Assembly: GCA_030142905.1 (NCBI GenBank)
Contig: JASJOG010000159.1
Span: forward strand, 248,001 to 312,000
DNA: 64,000 nt
Direction of reading: 5' to 3'
From: Heliopora coerulea
Lineage: Eukaryota; Cnidaria; Anthozoa; Scleralcyonacea; Helioporidae
The notes below the pieces were generated by a model. It worked only from the letters and a program-made list of their open reading frames with translations, searched no databases and was not told the DNA's origin. The translations under genes and the position numbers were made by a program. This document shows, piece after piece, positions 42,501 through 51,973 of the stretch (position 1 is the first letter of the stretch; each line of letters begins with the position of its first letter).

Positions 42501-45296
42501 GCATGGCATCACACGAGACTATCTATGTTACCGAAGGAGCCGGAGGATCCCTGCTCAGTTGGCGCACTTCTTAGAAATTGGATCTTATTTCCATCATAAC
42601 CCCTCTCACCATCAACAATAAAACCAAAGTTGAGCAAGTCGTTCAAGAAACCTTCCAACGACTGAGAGAGAATGGTCTTACCCTTCATCGAGACAAATGT
42701 ATCTTCTCACAGAAGCTAGAATTCTTCGGACATGTGCTTTCTGGTAAGGGAATTTCTGCAGACCCGAATAAGATTGAGGCAATCATCAACCTCCAAGCCC
42801 CATCCAATGCGAAAGAGGTGCGGAGTTTACTTAATATGTCCATGGCTATGCAACCATGGTTCAGCCCCTACACGCGTTAACCCAGAGAGATACACCCTGA
42901 AATTGGAACCAGAAACACGACCGTGCACTGGAACAACTTAAAGAAGCACTCGCAAACGATTCAACGGCCGCATAGTTCAACCCCGAACTAGACTCCAAGA
43001 TAAACGTAGATGCAAGCCCCGTAGAAATTGGTGCGATTCTTGCCGAAACTGACCCAAACACAGGTGAAAAGCACATCATTGCATACGCGAGCAGGTCTCT
43101 CACAGAAGTGGAGAAAAGATATATTCAGACTGAACGCGAAGCCCTTGCAGTCATATGGGGATGCGAATATTTTCACATTTACATCTATGGAAAACCTGTC
43201 GTGGTGAGTACCGATCACAAATCACTCGTGGCAATTTTCAACAAACCAAGATCGAAACCACCAGCACGCGTCGAAAGATGGACTCTGCGCTTACAACCTT
43301 ACCAGGCAACAATCGTCTACAAGAAAGGAGAAGAAAATCCGGCAGCCTTCCAGTCTAGACATCCTCAACCAGCTACAAAAACGACCAGTCGACAAGAGAA
43401 AGTAGCAGAAGAGTTCGTAGATTACATCGCCCACAACTCAGTGCCCAAGTCTTTGCAGTTGGAAAGAATCGAAACTACCACCAAGCAAGATGCAACTTTG
43501 CTAGCCGTTATCAAAGCCATACAAACAGGGAACTGGCACAAAGCATCCCTACAACCTTGCATTGACCATCCTACTTTTAAAGCCATGAAACGACAAAAAG
43601 GTGAACTAACCCTCTGCTCATCATCAAACGTAATTCTTAGAGGAATCAGGATTGTGATTCCCAAGTCTTTGCAAACCTCGGTAGTGAACCTTACACATGA
43701 ATGACATCAGGGAATGGTCAAGACAAAATATTTAGTACGCGAGAAAGTATGGTTCCACGGCATGGATTTGCTAGTAGAAGACTTGGTAAAATCCTGCGTA
43801 GCCTGTCAAGCCACAACACCAGACATTAACGTGAACCTCTTAAAATGTCAACTCTTCCCAAATCGCCATGGCAAGAACTCAGCGTTGACTTTAAACTCGT
43901 GTGCAACGAAGTTTTCGTGAGAATTTCACCTCGCAAGACCGTGAGGAAAACATATGTCATGTTTGAGATTTTTGGCTAGGCGAGGCAGATTCGTCTCCGT
44001 GTGCGGCAGTCGCGTGAATCTAGCTGAGCCAGATTAATCAATTAGCCAATAAAATTGGATTGCTTGCTCATATGATTTCAAGTATTTTCAACCTATATAG
44101 TACAAGATGGCGGACGTAGAAAGGCATAAGGAAAGGGTGCCATTTTTAGTAATTCTTTTACTTTGACGGCTTCGTCGCAGGAGATCTGTTAGGAGAAAGA
44201 CGTGGGCCAGAGAGTAGATTATATAGGAAATGAGGGATGATCTACTTCTTACAAATACTTAAGAAAACTAAATCTAATTAAGTTTCAGTTCCAGAAGCTG
44301 AAATCTTCGGAAAGCACCAAGGTAATCATTGTTGTTGTAACGTTCTTTCAAAATCGTTCCACTTGAATAACCAGGCAGGAATCACATACGGAAAATAAAA
44401 ATAAGTGCCCAGCACAAAAACCTTTGTGGTAGATGAACGATCTTCAAGCTCGATACTCAGAAAATGATTTCTGAGCCCCAGATGGGGATCGAACCCGCAA
44501 CCTTCTGATGACCGGTATCGAGCTTGAAGATCGTTCATCTACCACAATATATCCAAGCTCTCACGTTTCTCTAACAAAAACCTTTGTACCGAGAAAAAGA
44601 CCTTTCAAGTATAGTGTAAACGTAGCCTCATATAGTAAAGCAAAATGTCAAGAATTTTAGTTCATTTCACTGGGTTTGCGCTAACAAGAAAAGCATGACA
44701 ACTCATTTACCTTCTTTCAAATGAATACGTCGAGACATTTGGCTTTCATATTTATTGAATTCACTCGGTCCCGTCCAGCCAAACAAGTACGTTCCTTTCT
44801 CCTCGTCGCGGCCACCGATATGACATATCAAACTTGCATTATTGGGATTCTCATTTGAACTGAGCCACAGCTCAGAGAAGTCGTCCGAAGAGATAGAAAA
44901 CTGATAATGACCACTCGTAGGTGCTTGAATATACCCAAAAATCCTTTGACCGATGTTGGTGCTGTTCACAGTTGACTCTAGACCATAAACAAACGACTTC
45001 CAATTTGGACGATTCGGAAAAAACTCGTGAGATCGCAAGTTGTCTACGGTAAACCCACACAGCGAATCCCATCGGTGAATGTTTAAACTTCCCCTGATAC
45101 TTACGTTTGGCCTTTGAATTTTAAACCAAGTTTCTTCCTTTGTAGCCTGACTATGTTCATTGGTCCTCATGTTAATTCTCCAATCCTCGAGAAATATCTT
45201 TCTTGTTAAAGACAGAATATAGACTATACAAGATGTCGCAATAAGCATCCAAAAGGATGCGCCCAGTTGTTTACGGATAAAATGAATGTGGACCAT
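30372..45296 (-). CDS. B4GALNT3/4-like: Beta-1,4-N-acetylgalactosaminyltransferase, five exons
   Basis: Host gene, joined from 45296-44711, 37721-37226, 36254-35863, 34895-34756 and 30674-30372 on the minus strand: 1917 nt, 638 residues plus stop. All introns are GT-AG and phases match (1, 2, 1, 0). The product is a type II Golgi membrane enzyme that adds GalNAc in beta-1,4 linkage to N-acetylglucosamine on glycans. Order: short cytoplasmic tail, signal-anchor (~residues 14-32), PA14 domain (~85-225), variable stem, and CHGN/beta4-GalNAc-transferase domain (~410-630) with WGGEDWD. Vertebrate B4GALNT3 and B4GALNT4 are about 1000 residues, so this is a compact form. Family call is from domain order and motifs; the choice between 3 and 4 is not possible. 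Confidence 0.85.
31542..31622 (+). repeat. Dispersed hairpin repeat, copy 1
   Basis: Contains the hairpin CTCGCCCACCGC / GCGGTGCGAG with a short loop, followed by GTACTAATCTTGACG. It is inverted relative to 34034-34122 and about 80% alike. Confidence 0.6.
31662..31691. repeat. (TA)n microsatellite
   Basis: About 15 TA units in intron 4. Confidence 0.9.
32000..33161 (-). pseudogene. Crypton-like tyrosine recombinase (DUF3504) remnant
   Basis: Broken frames in order on the minus strand. 33161-32874 has ENMNEFCSFIADQISENTKH then TLCKFCRKKNEKREVKDV, like the N-terminal DNA-binding part of DUF3504/KCTD1-type recombinases. After stops come WKAEKASKD and HGLDNSS. Then 32474-32184 has IDHERCPLKYCKMF, YKKSPLGKSEIGKLL and VRKTCTSKLLDSDLPAIVQL. 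Finally 32238-31999 has QVSGYHNVKSPKIYTNRHL, where SGH is changed to SGY and the Tyr after KSPKI fits the nucleophile. At least three frame breaks. It sits inside a B4GALNT intron in the same orientation, with no exon role seen. Confidence 0.7.
34034..34122 (-). repeat. Dispersed hairpin repeat, copy 2 (inverted)
   Basis: Reverse-complement relative of 31542-31622: GGTCACCACGTG ... GATTAGTGCCCTTGCACCGC, ending GGTGGGCGAGGGG. Same hairpin, so probably a small MITE or SINE family. Confidence 0.6.
34756..34895 (-). CDS. B4GALNT exon 4: nucleotide-sugar binding segment
   Basis: Acceptor CCCTTGTTAG|TT. A 140-nt exon encoding VIHKTGKFHKTAAINEAAAS and NSIVFQLDLHLDLPLN; the DLHLDLP stretch lies where related transferases have their DxD-type metal/UDP-sugar site. 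Donor AAGAAAG|GTAGAT, phase 0. Confidence 0.8.
35125..35290. repeat. Dispersed repeat, copy 2
   Basis: Related to 22525-22745. On the minus strand it starts near GGTTCGATTC (B-box-like), so it may be a tRNA-derived SINE remnant. It lies in B4GALNT intron 3. Confidence 0.45.
35863..36254 (-). CDS. B4GALNT exon 3: start of glycosyltransferase domain
   Basis: Acceptor TTCGTTTTAG|GG. Encodes YSLTSIIKVEEFAAKFN and then VMVYVILTVKNQGFWLRHFI, the opening strand and helix of the CHGN-type transferase fold, with HPIIVDFGSQDVGLND. Donor CACTACACAG|GTAACC, phase 1. Confidence 0.85.
36366..36489. repeat. (ATT/ATC)n microsatellite
   Basis: About 124 bp of mixed ATT and ATC triplets in B4GALNT intron 2. 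The 73-codon Ile-rich frame over it is an artefact. Confidence 0.9.
37226..37721 (-). CDS. B4GALNT exon 2: PA14 end and stem region
   Basis: Acceptor TTGTTTTTAG|GC at 37722. Encodes the last PA14 strands (YFVEVLHKQHRGLAHVHVVW, LPDSQDFVNI) and a basic stem region with FVRTPKVYPADGSNN. The donor is CCAAA|GTAAGT, phase 2. Intron 1 upstream is 6989 bp and full of transposon debris. Confidence 0.85.
39408..39546 (+). repeat. (GA)n microsatellite
   Basis: About 138 bp of GA with GGAGA and GGAAGA interruptions, in intron 1. The Arg-Glu repeat frame over it is an artefact. Confidence 0.95.
39581..40293. mobile_element. Two sets of inverted repeats, foldback element
   Basis: First set: TAAAAGTGTATATTGTGG at 39582 and its reverse complement ending near 39742. 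Second set: an ~88-bp arm at 39763-39850 (containing GGCAATGCTGGATTCTG) is the reverse complement of 40200-40293 (about 85% alike). AT-rich DNA separates the arms. No coding part seen. The layout is like the palindromic Penelope-like copies elsewhere in the window, but there is no protein match. Confidence 0.55.
41310..43935 (+). pseudogene. Gypsy-type LTR retrotransposon remnant
   Basis: Decayed plus-strand Gypsy in intron 1. A possible 5' LTR end with AATAAA lies at about 41310-41390. Gag fragments follow: MSVNLSPFPKF near 41431, ITEPAQGEDVLDKAIDALTA, SYYTRLKRLSETREFQNVD. A knuckle region (broken) and protease-region TVMADSG come next. Most of the RT is deleted: the sequence jumps from GGSLLSWRTS to TFQRLRENGLTLHRDKC and FFGHVLSGKGISADPNKI. 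RNase H (TEREALAVIWGCEYFHIY, VSTDHKSLVAIF) and the integrase zinc finger (SCVACQATTP) follow. Many stops and frameshifts. No 3' LTR found. Confidence 0.8.
44427..44546 (-). repeat. tRNA-like repeat inside a 32-bp perfect inverted repeat
   Basis: TGTGGTAGATGAACGATCTT at 44427 is the start of a 32-bp arm repeated exactly in reverse at 44515-44546. Between them on the minus strand is a T-arm-like GCGGGTTCGATCCCC with an AGAAGGTT variable region. A tRNA-derived SINE is likely; I do not see a full cloverleaf. Confidence 0.55.
44711..45296 (-). CDS. B4GALNT exon 1: signal-anchor and PA14 start
   Basis: ATG at 45296, the first in frame (context AAAGAAATGG). MVHIHFIRKQ is basic, followed by a hydrophobic FWMLIATSCIVYILSL segment, which fits a type II Golgi anchor. 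PA14 then starts, with FGYIQAPTSGHYQFSISSDD and LFGWTGPSEFNKYESQMS. The donor after 44711 reads G|GTAAATGAG, leaving one base (phase 1). Exon 2 supplies the rest of a Gly codon and continues the PA14 domain as GRKYFVEVLHK. Confidence 0.85.
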
Positions 45297-45515
45297 TTCT
45301 TTGCCTAATTACCAAAATTGATGACCAGCGAAATGGGTCAAAATAAAACGTCGTGATCGGCAATGAAAACGTTTTCAAATCCCAGTTGCATTGTTGAAAG
45401 GACACAACGGTTTAGTTCGATGTTCAGTTTCACTGTTGCGAAGTCATGTGATAGGCTAGTTGCATATCAAAGATGTGTTTGTGGTAGCTTGGTAATTAAG
45501 TTTTTAAAACGCACG

Positions 45516-45704
45516 CTCTCAAACTGTTCTCTCAGAAAAACTTTCTGAGTCCCTGACGGGAATCGAACCCGTAACCTTCTGATCGCCGGTGAGACGGTCT
45601 AACCATTGAGCTACAAAGACTCAGATGGTGAGCGAAGGTTAAATTTGTGTACTGGTTCGTATAGATGGTAGACATATGTACTACCAGTCTGCTGGTCTCG
45701 ATAT
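45516..45704 (-). repeat. tRNA-derived repeat, left arm of an inverted pair
   Basis: Includes a 73-nt tRNA-like unit on the minus strand (about 45620-45549): 7-bp acceptor GTCTTTG/CAGGGAC, A box TAGCTCAATGG, B box GGTTCGATTCC and an AGGTT variable arm. The anticodon loop CCGGCGA lacks U33 and its stem has a mismatch, so it looks like a pseudo-tRNA or SINE head rather than a working tRNA. It pairs with 45798-45985. Confidence 0.65.
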
Positions 45705-45797
45705 CAAGCTATTCACAGCTTGAAAGCGTGCGTATTAAAAACATAAGTACCAAGCTACCACAAATAAATCATTGATTAACATAAAAATAGACGACAT

Positions 45798-45985
45798 ATC
45801 GAGACTTGCAGACTGGCAGTACATATTTCTACCATCTATACAAACCAGTACACAAATTTAATCTTCGCTCACCATCTGAGTCTTTGTAGTTCAATGGTTA
45901 GAGCGTCTCACCGGCGATCAGAAGGTTAGGGGTTCAATTACCGTCAGGGACTCAGAACGTTTTTCTGAGAGAACAGCTTGAGAGC
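45798..45985 (+). repeat. tRNA-derived repeat, right arm of an inverted pair
   Basis: Mirror copy of 45516-45704 around a 93-bp spacer, about 90% alike. It restores the D-stem (GAGC) but breaks the B box (GGTTCAATTA). The inverted similarity continues on both sides of the tRNA-like unit, so the whole ~187 bp was duplicated in inverted form. Confidence 0.65.
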
Positions 45986-46154
45986 GGGTGTAGTTGCATA
46001 TCGTTAAAGCACTGTCACGTGTACAACACGTGGTGCCACCGATGCGTTAACAGGAGAACTCGACAAAACATTAAAACATCCGTGGAAACTCTTTATCCCT
46101 CAATTCAGCCGCCCCACAAAGGCAACTGCAGAAATGTGTATATGTCATATAAAC

Positions 46155-46333
46155 TGTAGTGTTTTCATCATATTTTTGTTGAGTTATGTTAACCAATGAA
46201 CTGCAGTTGTCCGAAGGGCGCGAACCAGGCCCTCGAAGAGCGAGCGCGGGAATAAGACAGGTGTGACTAGAACCACATTGTAAACAATTCACTTTTACGT
46301 TAAATAAAGACTTTTCAATCTAAATACACAACA
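46155..46333 (+). repeat. Gypsy 5' LTR
   Basis: TGTAGTG...ACAACA with AATAAAG (poly(A) signal) near its 3' end and a GC-rich GGGCGCGAACCAGGCC segment. Confidence 0.92.
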
Positions 46334-46334
46334 A

Positions 46335-46352
46335 CTGGCGACGAGGATGGGA
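46335..46352 (+). promoter_or_regulatory. Gypsy primer binding site
   Basis: TGGCGACGAGGATGGG lies two bases after the LTR; TGG is the expected complement of a tRNA CCA end. The tRNA is not identified. Confidence 0.7.
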
Positions 46353-47194
46353 TCTAGCTGAACTTTTGGAAAGATAGAACCATTTGACGGTGGCCCGAAG
46401 GAATGGCCAAGCTACGCGGAGAGGATCGAACAATATTTGGTGGCGAATGACATCAGCAGATCCCAAGAAAATGGTCACAACACTTTTAACGGTGGTTGGC
46501 CCGAGAATGTACTCGCTGTTGAGGGATATTGTGGCACCAACAAAGCCTTCAGAGCTGAAATATGAGGAAATTATGGAGAAGTTGAACAAGCACTATGACC
46601 CGAAGCCATTAGTTATAGCAGAACGATTCAAATTTCACAAAAGGAATCAGATGGCAATTGAAACAATAGGTGAATATAGTGCAGCGCTACGTAAACACGC
46701 AACGTACTGCCAGTTTGGAGCGTTCCTTGAAGAAGCCTTACGTGATCGGCTGGTTTGTGGTTTGAGAGATATAACAACTCAAAAACGCTTGTTGGCTGAA
46801 GCTAATCTGACATTGACGAAGGCGTTGGAGATAGCTCAAGGCATGGAAGCAGCTGCGAGGCAAGCCCAAACCCTAAAGAACGAGTGGAGTGATAATTCGC
46901 AAACCGTAAACCTTCTCGACAGACAAGTTGACAAACATTCCGAATCAAGAGCCGACACATGTTGGCGGTGCAGTGGAACAAATCACCGAGCGTCTGAATG
47001 CAGATTTAAAGTTGAAAGGTGCAGAAATTGTAAAAGGCAAGGTCATATTGCTCGACTGTGCCGAAAACAAGTGAAGCGTGGTGGTGAAGAAAGCAGAACA
47101 GATAAAAACGCTGGGAGGTCGAAGGAAGCAAGCAAGCAAGCAAGGCATCTAAAATGAAATATGTGTCGGGAGAAAGCGACCCAAACGATGATGA
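46347..47194 (+). pseudogene. Gypsy gag, frameshifted, split by LINE
   Basis: Start codon at 46347 (MGSS then a stop, FGKIEPFDGGPKEWPSYAER). A frameshift near 46455 moves to the long frame DPKKMVTTLLTVVGPRMYSL. Two CCHC knuckles: CWRCSGTNHRASEC and CRNCKRQGHIARLC. The frame runs on to DPNDDDQ at 47194, where the LINE starts. Gag binds and packages the RNA. Confidence 0.85.
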
Positions 47195-48793
47195 TCAGAT
47201 AAAATTAGCTGGAGAAGCCATATACGACTCTTTATTACTTATTTTTAATCTTGTACTGGACACTGGTGTCTTCCCTGACGATTTGAAACTTGCTAAGATA
47301 ACACCAATTTACAAGGAAGGAGACAAGACTAAATGTGGAAACTTTCAGCCTATATCTGTTATTCCTGCAGTTGCAAAAATCCTAGAAAAACTTATTTACG
47401 ACCAATTAAGCTCGTACATTAACGAAAATGACATTATTTGTAAACAGCAAGCAGGGTTTCGGCCAAACCATTCCACAGAAACTGCACTTCTAAATTGTAC
47501 AAACCAATGGTTGTTAAATATGGACAAAAGTCTGATTAACGGAGTCCTCTTTTTAGATTTTAAAAAAACATTCGACACCGTTGACCATTCTATTCTTTTG
47601 CGAAAACTTCAACACTACGGAATAAAGGGGACAGCTTTAAAACTTCTTACATCGTATATGTATAACAGGAAACAAGTTTGCGTAGTTAATAACGTGAAGT
47701 CAGAGCAAAAATTAGTCCAAAGTGGGGTACCACAAGGCTCCAACTTGGGACCTTTACTATTTTCATTATACATAAATGACTTACCAAATTGCCTTGAGCA
47801 TACACAAGCATACATGTTTGCTGACGATACTAATCTATCGTGTACAGGAAAGACCTTAACTGAAATCGAAAACAAATTAAACGCTGACTTGTTTCATGTT
47901 AGCAAATGGTTGGAAGCTAATAAGTTAACATTGAACACCAAGAAAACCGAATTTATGTTAATAGCCTCAAACAGAAAACTTAATCAATCTTCTGCTGATC
48001 TCCGAATATTAATAAATGGTTCCAATATTAAACAAGTTAAACATAAGAAAACTTTAGGTATTATAATTGATAACGAATTGAAGTGGACGGAACATATTGA
48101 AGAACAATGCAAAAAACTTTCGAGTGCTATAGCCCTACTTAGAAAGGCAAAGCCATATGTACCTCACAACGACCTAATTTGTATGTACAACTCTCTGGTA
48201 CTCCCCTACTTTACATATTGCTCAACAGTCTGGAACGACGGAAACAAGACAAATTTAGAAAAGCTCAAGAAAATGCAAAAACGAACTGCTCGTACAATAA
48301 CTGGCTCAAATTATCAGATAAGATCAAAAACAATTTTCCGGACCTTAGGGTGGAGCCCAATAGAAAATATTCTTAAAAGAAGAGAGCTTCTAACCACGTT
48401 TAAGGCTGTCCGTAGCATTGCACCAGAGTACATCTGCGACATGTTTACATACTGCGATAATATTTATCATCAAACGCGTAGCAATAGGCGTAAGCTACTT
48501 CTTGAGAAACCTAACAGATCTTTTATGAAAAAATCATTTTCGTACCGAGGAGCTTATGCCTGGAATACATTACCCAACGAAATTTTAGATATTCATGAGC
48601 AACTGTCTGCATATTCTTTTAAAGCAGTCCTTACTAAACACTTACATTGACCAAGAGACTGCTAACATTGTTGTATGATACTGATTTTTGTAAATATTCT
48701 TTCTTCTTTTTAAACAACCCCTTTAAAAGCAGCAATTAAGCTGAAGGGTTATTGTTTGTAAATACGTTTTTAATAATAATAATAATAATAATG
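47195..48793 (+). mobile_element. L2-like LINE inserted in Gypsy gag-pol
   Basis: 5'-truncated LINE with an open RT frame to 48650 and a 3' (AAT)n tail at about 48766-48792. Flanked by GATGATG-like words (47188-47194 and 48790-48796), a probable target duplication. The Gypsy protease begins directly after the tail. Confidence 0.85.
47196..48650 (+). CDS. L2-like LINE reverse transcriptase, 5'-truncated, open
   Basis: About 485 codons without a stop, beginning inside the RT (IKLAGEAIYDSLLLIFN) after fusion in frame with 14 gag codons. Motifs: NFQPISVIPAVAKILEK, QQAGFRPNHSTETAL, VLFLDFKKTFDTVDH (usual A changed to T), SGVPQGSNLGPLLFSLYIND, MFADDTNLS (FADD), C-terminal AWNTLPNEI to stop at 48648-48650. 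The open frame suggests it is younger than the Gypsy copy it interrupts. Confidence 0.88.
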   Translation, partial: QIKLAGEAIYDSLLLIFNLVLDTGVFPDDLKLAKITPIYKEGDKTKCGNFQPISVIPAVAKILEKLIYDQLSSYINENDIICKQQAGFRPNHSTETALLNCTNQWLLNMDKSLINGVLFLDFKKTFDTVDHSILLRKLQHYGIKGTALKLLTSYMYNRKQVCVVNNVKSEQKLVQSGVPQGSNLGPLLFSLYINDLPNCLEHTQAYMFADDTNLSCTGKTLTEIENKLNADLFHVSKWLEANKLTLNTKKTEFMLIASNRKLNQSSADLRILINGSNIKQVKHKKTLGIIIDNELKWTEHIEEQCKKLSSAIALLRKAKPYVPHNDLICMYNSLVLPYFTYCSTVWNDGNKTNLEKLKKMQKRTARTITGSNYQIRSKTIFRTLGWSPIENILKRRELLTTFKAVRSIAPEYICDMFTYCDNIYHQTRSNRRKLLLEKPNRSFMKKSFSYRGAYAWNTLPNEILDIHEQLSAYSFKAVLTKHLH

Positions 48794-49046
48794 ATGGACG
48801 ACGAGCAGCTAGGTCTTCATCGACTACAAATTGAGAACGTGGACTCCAGAGTATTGGTCCCTCTACTGTTGAACGGAAGTTCGAAGGTGAATTTTGAACT
48901 TGACACGGGGGCTTCAGTCTCGGTGATATCGGAGAAGACTTGGAGGGACGATTTGCAAGGAATCCCGCTGAAGAAATCGGGAATAAGCTTACGGACTTAC
49001 ACAGGAGAACGATTAAAAGTAGTAGGTAGACGTCAATGTAGAGTAT
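48793..49046 (+). pseudogene. Gypsy aspartic protease
   Basis: Encodes DDEQLGLHRLQIENVD, then FELDTGASVSVISEKTW, the aspartic protease active site (DTGA). It ends at a stop at 49044-49046 after a one-base loss near 49040; the reading resumes in the next frame (VEYEKQTASLPLHVL). Confidence 0.85.
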
Positions 49047-50560
49047 GAGAAACAAACTGCAAGTTTGCCATTGCATGTTCTCGAAGGAAACGGTCCTTCG
49101 TTGTTAGGAAGGAATTGGCTGCGTAGCATTCAGTTAAATTGGGGGTCAATTAAGAGGGTAGTCAACAACCTAGATGAGTTCTTGGATAAACATAGGGAAG
49201 TGTTTCAAGATGAGTTAGGAGTGTTTAAGAATGTGAAAGCTAAGTTACACATCAAGCCAGATGTAAAGCCAAAGTATTGTAAACCTCGATCAGTTCCTTA
49301 CGCATTACGTGAACCAATAGAAAGGGGTATTGAAAGATTAGTGGAGCAAGGAGTTCTTGAGAAAGTAGAATACTCGGATTGGGCTGCTCCTATAGTGCCC
49401 GTGATGAAACCAGATGGCAGTGTAAGAAGTTGTGGAGACTACAAAGTTACTGTGAATCCATATTTAGAAGTAGATAAACACCCATTACCTAAGGCAGAAG
49501 ATTTGTTTGTGGAATTAAGTGGAGGTGAAAAATTCACCAAATTAAACCTAAAGAATGCTTATAATCAAATAATGCTAGATGAAAGCTCTCGAGAATATGT
49601 AACTATTAACACCCACAGGGGTTTGTATAGGCCCAGGAGACTTCCATATGGGGTAGCACCAGCCAGTGCCATATTTCAGTCTAAGATGGAACAACTTTTG
49701 CCGGGAATTCCCATGGTTGTTTGTAGAGTTGATGACATCTTAGCTTCAGGTAATGATAATGACAGTCATTTGGCTCACCTCGATCAAATGCTAACTAGGT
49801 TGGGAAATGCCAACCTTCGCCTGAAGTTGGAAAAACGCAAATTTATGCAGCCATCAGTGGAATACCTGGGATACCTGATAAATGCACATGGCTAGCAAGC
49901 CTAGCATACAACTGCAAAGAAAGTCAAAGCAATTTCAGAAGCACCCATTCCAACAAATGTTCAGAAATTGCGAGCATTCTTAGGCATGCTAAATTATTTT
50001 TCAAAATTTGTTCACAACCATTCGATAACAGCCCAGCCACTTACAGATCTACTAAAAAGGGGGTTCCTTGGAAGTGGACTGATGAAACCACTGAAGCATT
50101 CAACAAATTGAAGCATCAAACAGCCACTGCACCAGTTTTGACCCATTATGATCCAAAATTGCCAATTATTTTAGACACTGATACATCAGCTTATGGTGTT
50201 GGTGCAGTCATATGACACAAATTATATAATGGGGAGGAAAGGCCAATTGCATTTTCTTCCAGAACACTGTCAAACTCTGAAAGGAATTATGCTCAGGTCG
50301 AAAAGGAAGCGTTGGGAATTATACATGGGGTTAAAAAGTTTCACCAATATTTGTTTGGAAAGAAATTCAAAATACAGACCGACCACAAACCACTCACAAC
50401 AATACTGGGTCCCAAAGTGGGGATTCCCACCTTGGCAGCAGAGCGCCTGCAACGTTGGGCGTTGTTCTTGTCAGCACACAATTATGAAGTAGAATTCAGA
50501 CCCACTGAGAAACATGCAAATGCAGACTGCCTTCCAAGATTGCCACTAAAGGCAAATTAC
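49041..50560 (+). pseudogene. Gypsy reverse transcriptase and RNase H
   Basis: RT: GRNWLRSIQLNWGSI, ALREPIERGIERLVEQGVLE, SCGDYKVTVNPYL, FTKLNLKNAYNQIML (LDLxxAY usually), PYGVAPASAIFQ and CRVDDILASG (catalytic VDD). Stops at 49893-49895 and nearby (49905), and a frame change near 50055. RNase H: ILDTDTSAYGVGAVI, a stop at 50214-50216, then AFSSRTLSNSERNYAQVEKE and IQTDHKPLTTIL. Confidence 0.85.
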
Positions 50561-51973
50561 TCAGAGAATTCAGAAAAAACGCAGTCAGTGAACGCGATGC
50601 AAATAGAATCAATGCCGGTAACTGTAGAGCAGTTGAAACATGCCACGCAGACAGACCCCATGCTGTCAAGAGTCTTAGAGTACACCCTCAAGGGTTGGCC
50701 TGAACAGGCTCCCCCAGAATTTCGAGCGTTCCACGTTCGAAGAAATGAAATAACTGTTGAAGATGGGTGTTTATTGTGGGGTATCCGCGTGATCGTTCCA
50801 GCCAAACTTCGGGGTTTAGTTTTGGAAGAATTGCATGCAACTCACCCAGGGATTGTACGTATGAAATCACTAGCACGCATTCATGTTTGGTGGCCGCGTT
50901 TAGATGAGAATGTGGCAGCCATGGTGAGGTCATGCAATGCATGCCAGGCTGTAAGAAATAGACCCAGTGCTGCACCTCTCCATCCATGGTCTTGGCCAGA
51001 GATACCATGGCAAAGAATACACGTAGATTTTGCCGGGCCATTCATGGATCATATGTTTCTGATTGTTGTGGATTCTTGTTCAAAATGGTTGGAGGTGGTG
51101 ATGATGAAGAGTACCACAGCAAATAGGACAATAGAAGAACTGAGGGACATTTTTGCAAGGAATGGTTTGCCACAGCAGCTAGTTTCGGATAATGGTCCAC
51201 AATTTACATCAGAGGAATTCACTAGGTTTATGAAGGCAAACGGCATTAGGCACATTAGGACAGCGGTAAAACACCCCGCCTCAAATGGGGAAGCAGAGCG
51301 GTTTGTACAAACATTCAAACGAGCATTTCAGGCAGGGAAGGGGGACCCTGGGAATTTAAGGCAAAAGTTGGCGCAATTTCCTTTCACGTACCGAACCACG
51401 CCAAACACTGTGACAACACGAACACCTGCAGAACTATTTCTAAAAAGGCAACTGCGCACCAGATTAGAATTGTTGCACCCTAACTTGAGCGCGAAAATAG
51501 CCACCAAGCAAGCAATTTCAAAGGAAAAACATGACAGCAGAAGCAAAGCTAGAGAATTTGAAGTGGGTGATACTGTGTTAGTTGAAAATTTCAGAGGTGA
51601 ACCAAAGTGGCTTTCAGCAACAGTAATAGAACGGACGGGACCTGTTTCTTCTCGCACCCAGGTGGGCGAAGTCGTTTGGAAGAGGCAAGTGGATCAAATG
51701 AGGGGTTGTGATTCATCGGTGAATCTCAGGCGAAGTTCGGCGATGCCCATGCCTTTAGTTAGGTCAATAGATGGTGCTACCTCAACCAATTTAGAGCAAA
51801 TCCCTTCTGTCGAGCCGAACAAACGAGAGCCAGTTAGTTCTTCTAATGTCGTGTCAGAACTGCCTACAGAGATTGTGAGTGACGGTTCAAACACCAATGA
51901 ATGCAGAAGATACCCAACACGATGCAGACAATCACCAGATAGGTATGGATTCGATAAGGAAGGAGGAGTGTAG
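50560..51973 (+). pseudogene. Gypsy integrase (C-terminal pol)
   Basis: Open to 51973. H2C2 zinc finger (ELHATHPGIVRMKSL ... CNACQAVRN), catalytic core HVDFAGPF (D), VSDNGPQFTSEEF (D), HPASNGEAERFVQTF (E), then a C-terminal FEVGDTVLVENFRG region. All three catalytic acids are present. The frame starts upstream in RNase H (50312) and ends five bases before the polypurine tract edge. Confidence 0.88.

Larger units (their letters stand above)
37722..44710 (-). other. B4GALNT intron 1 (6989 bp)
   Basis: Filled with repeats: GA microsatellite, foldback at 39.6-40.3 kb, a Gypsy remnant (41.3-43.9 kb) and a tRNA-like hairpin (44.4-44.55 kb). 37722-39400 and 40294-41300 show no gene; a poly(C) run lies at 41300-41312. 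Confidence 0.7.

Noticed and set aside
45549..45621. Functional tRNA gene
   Set aside because: The anticodon loop lacks U33, the anticodon stem has a mismatch, and the unit lies in a larger duplicated repeat.
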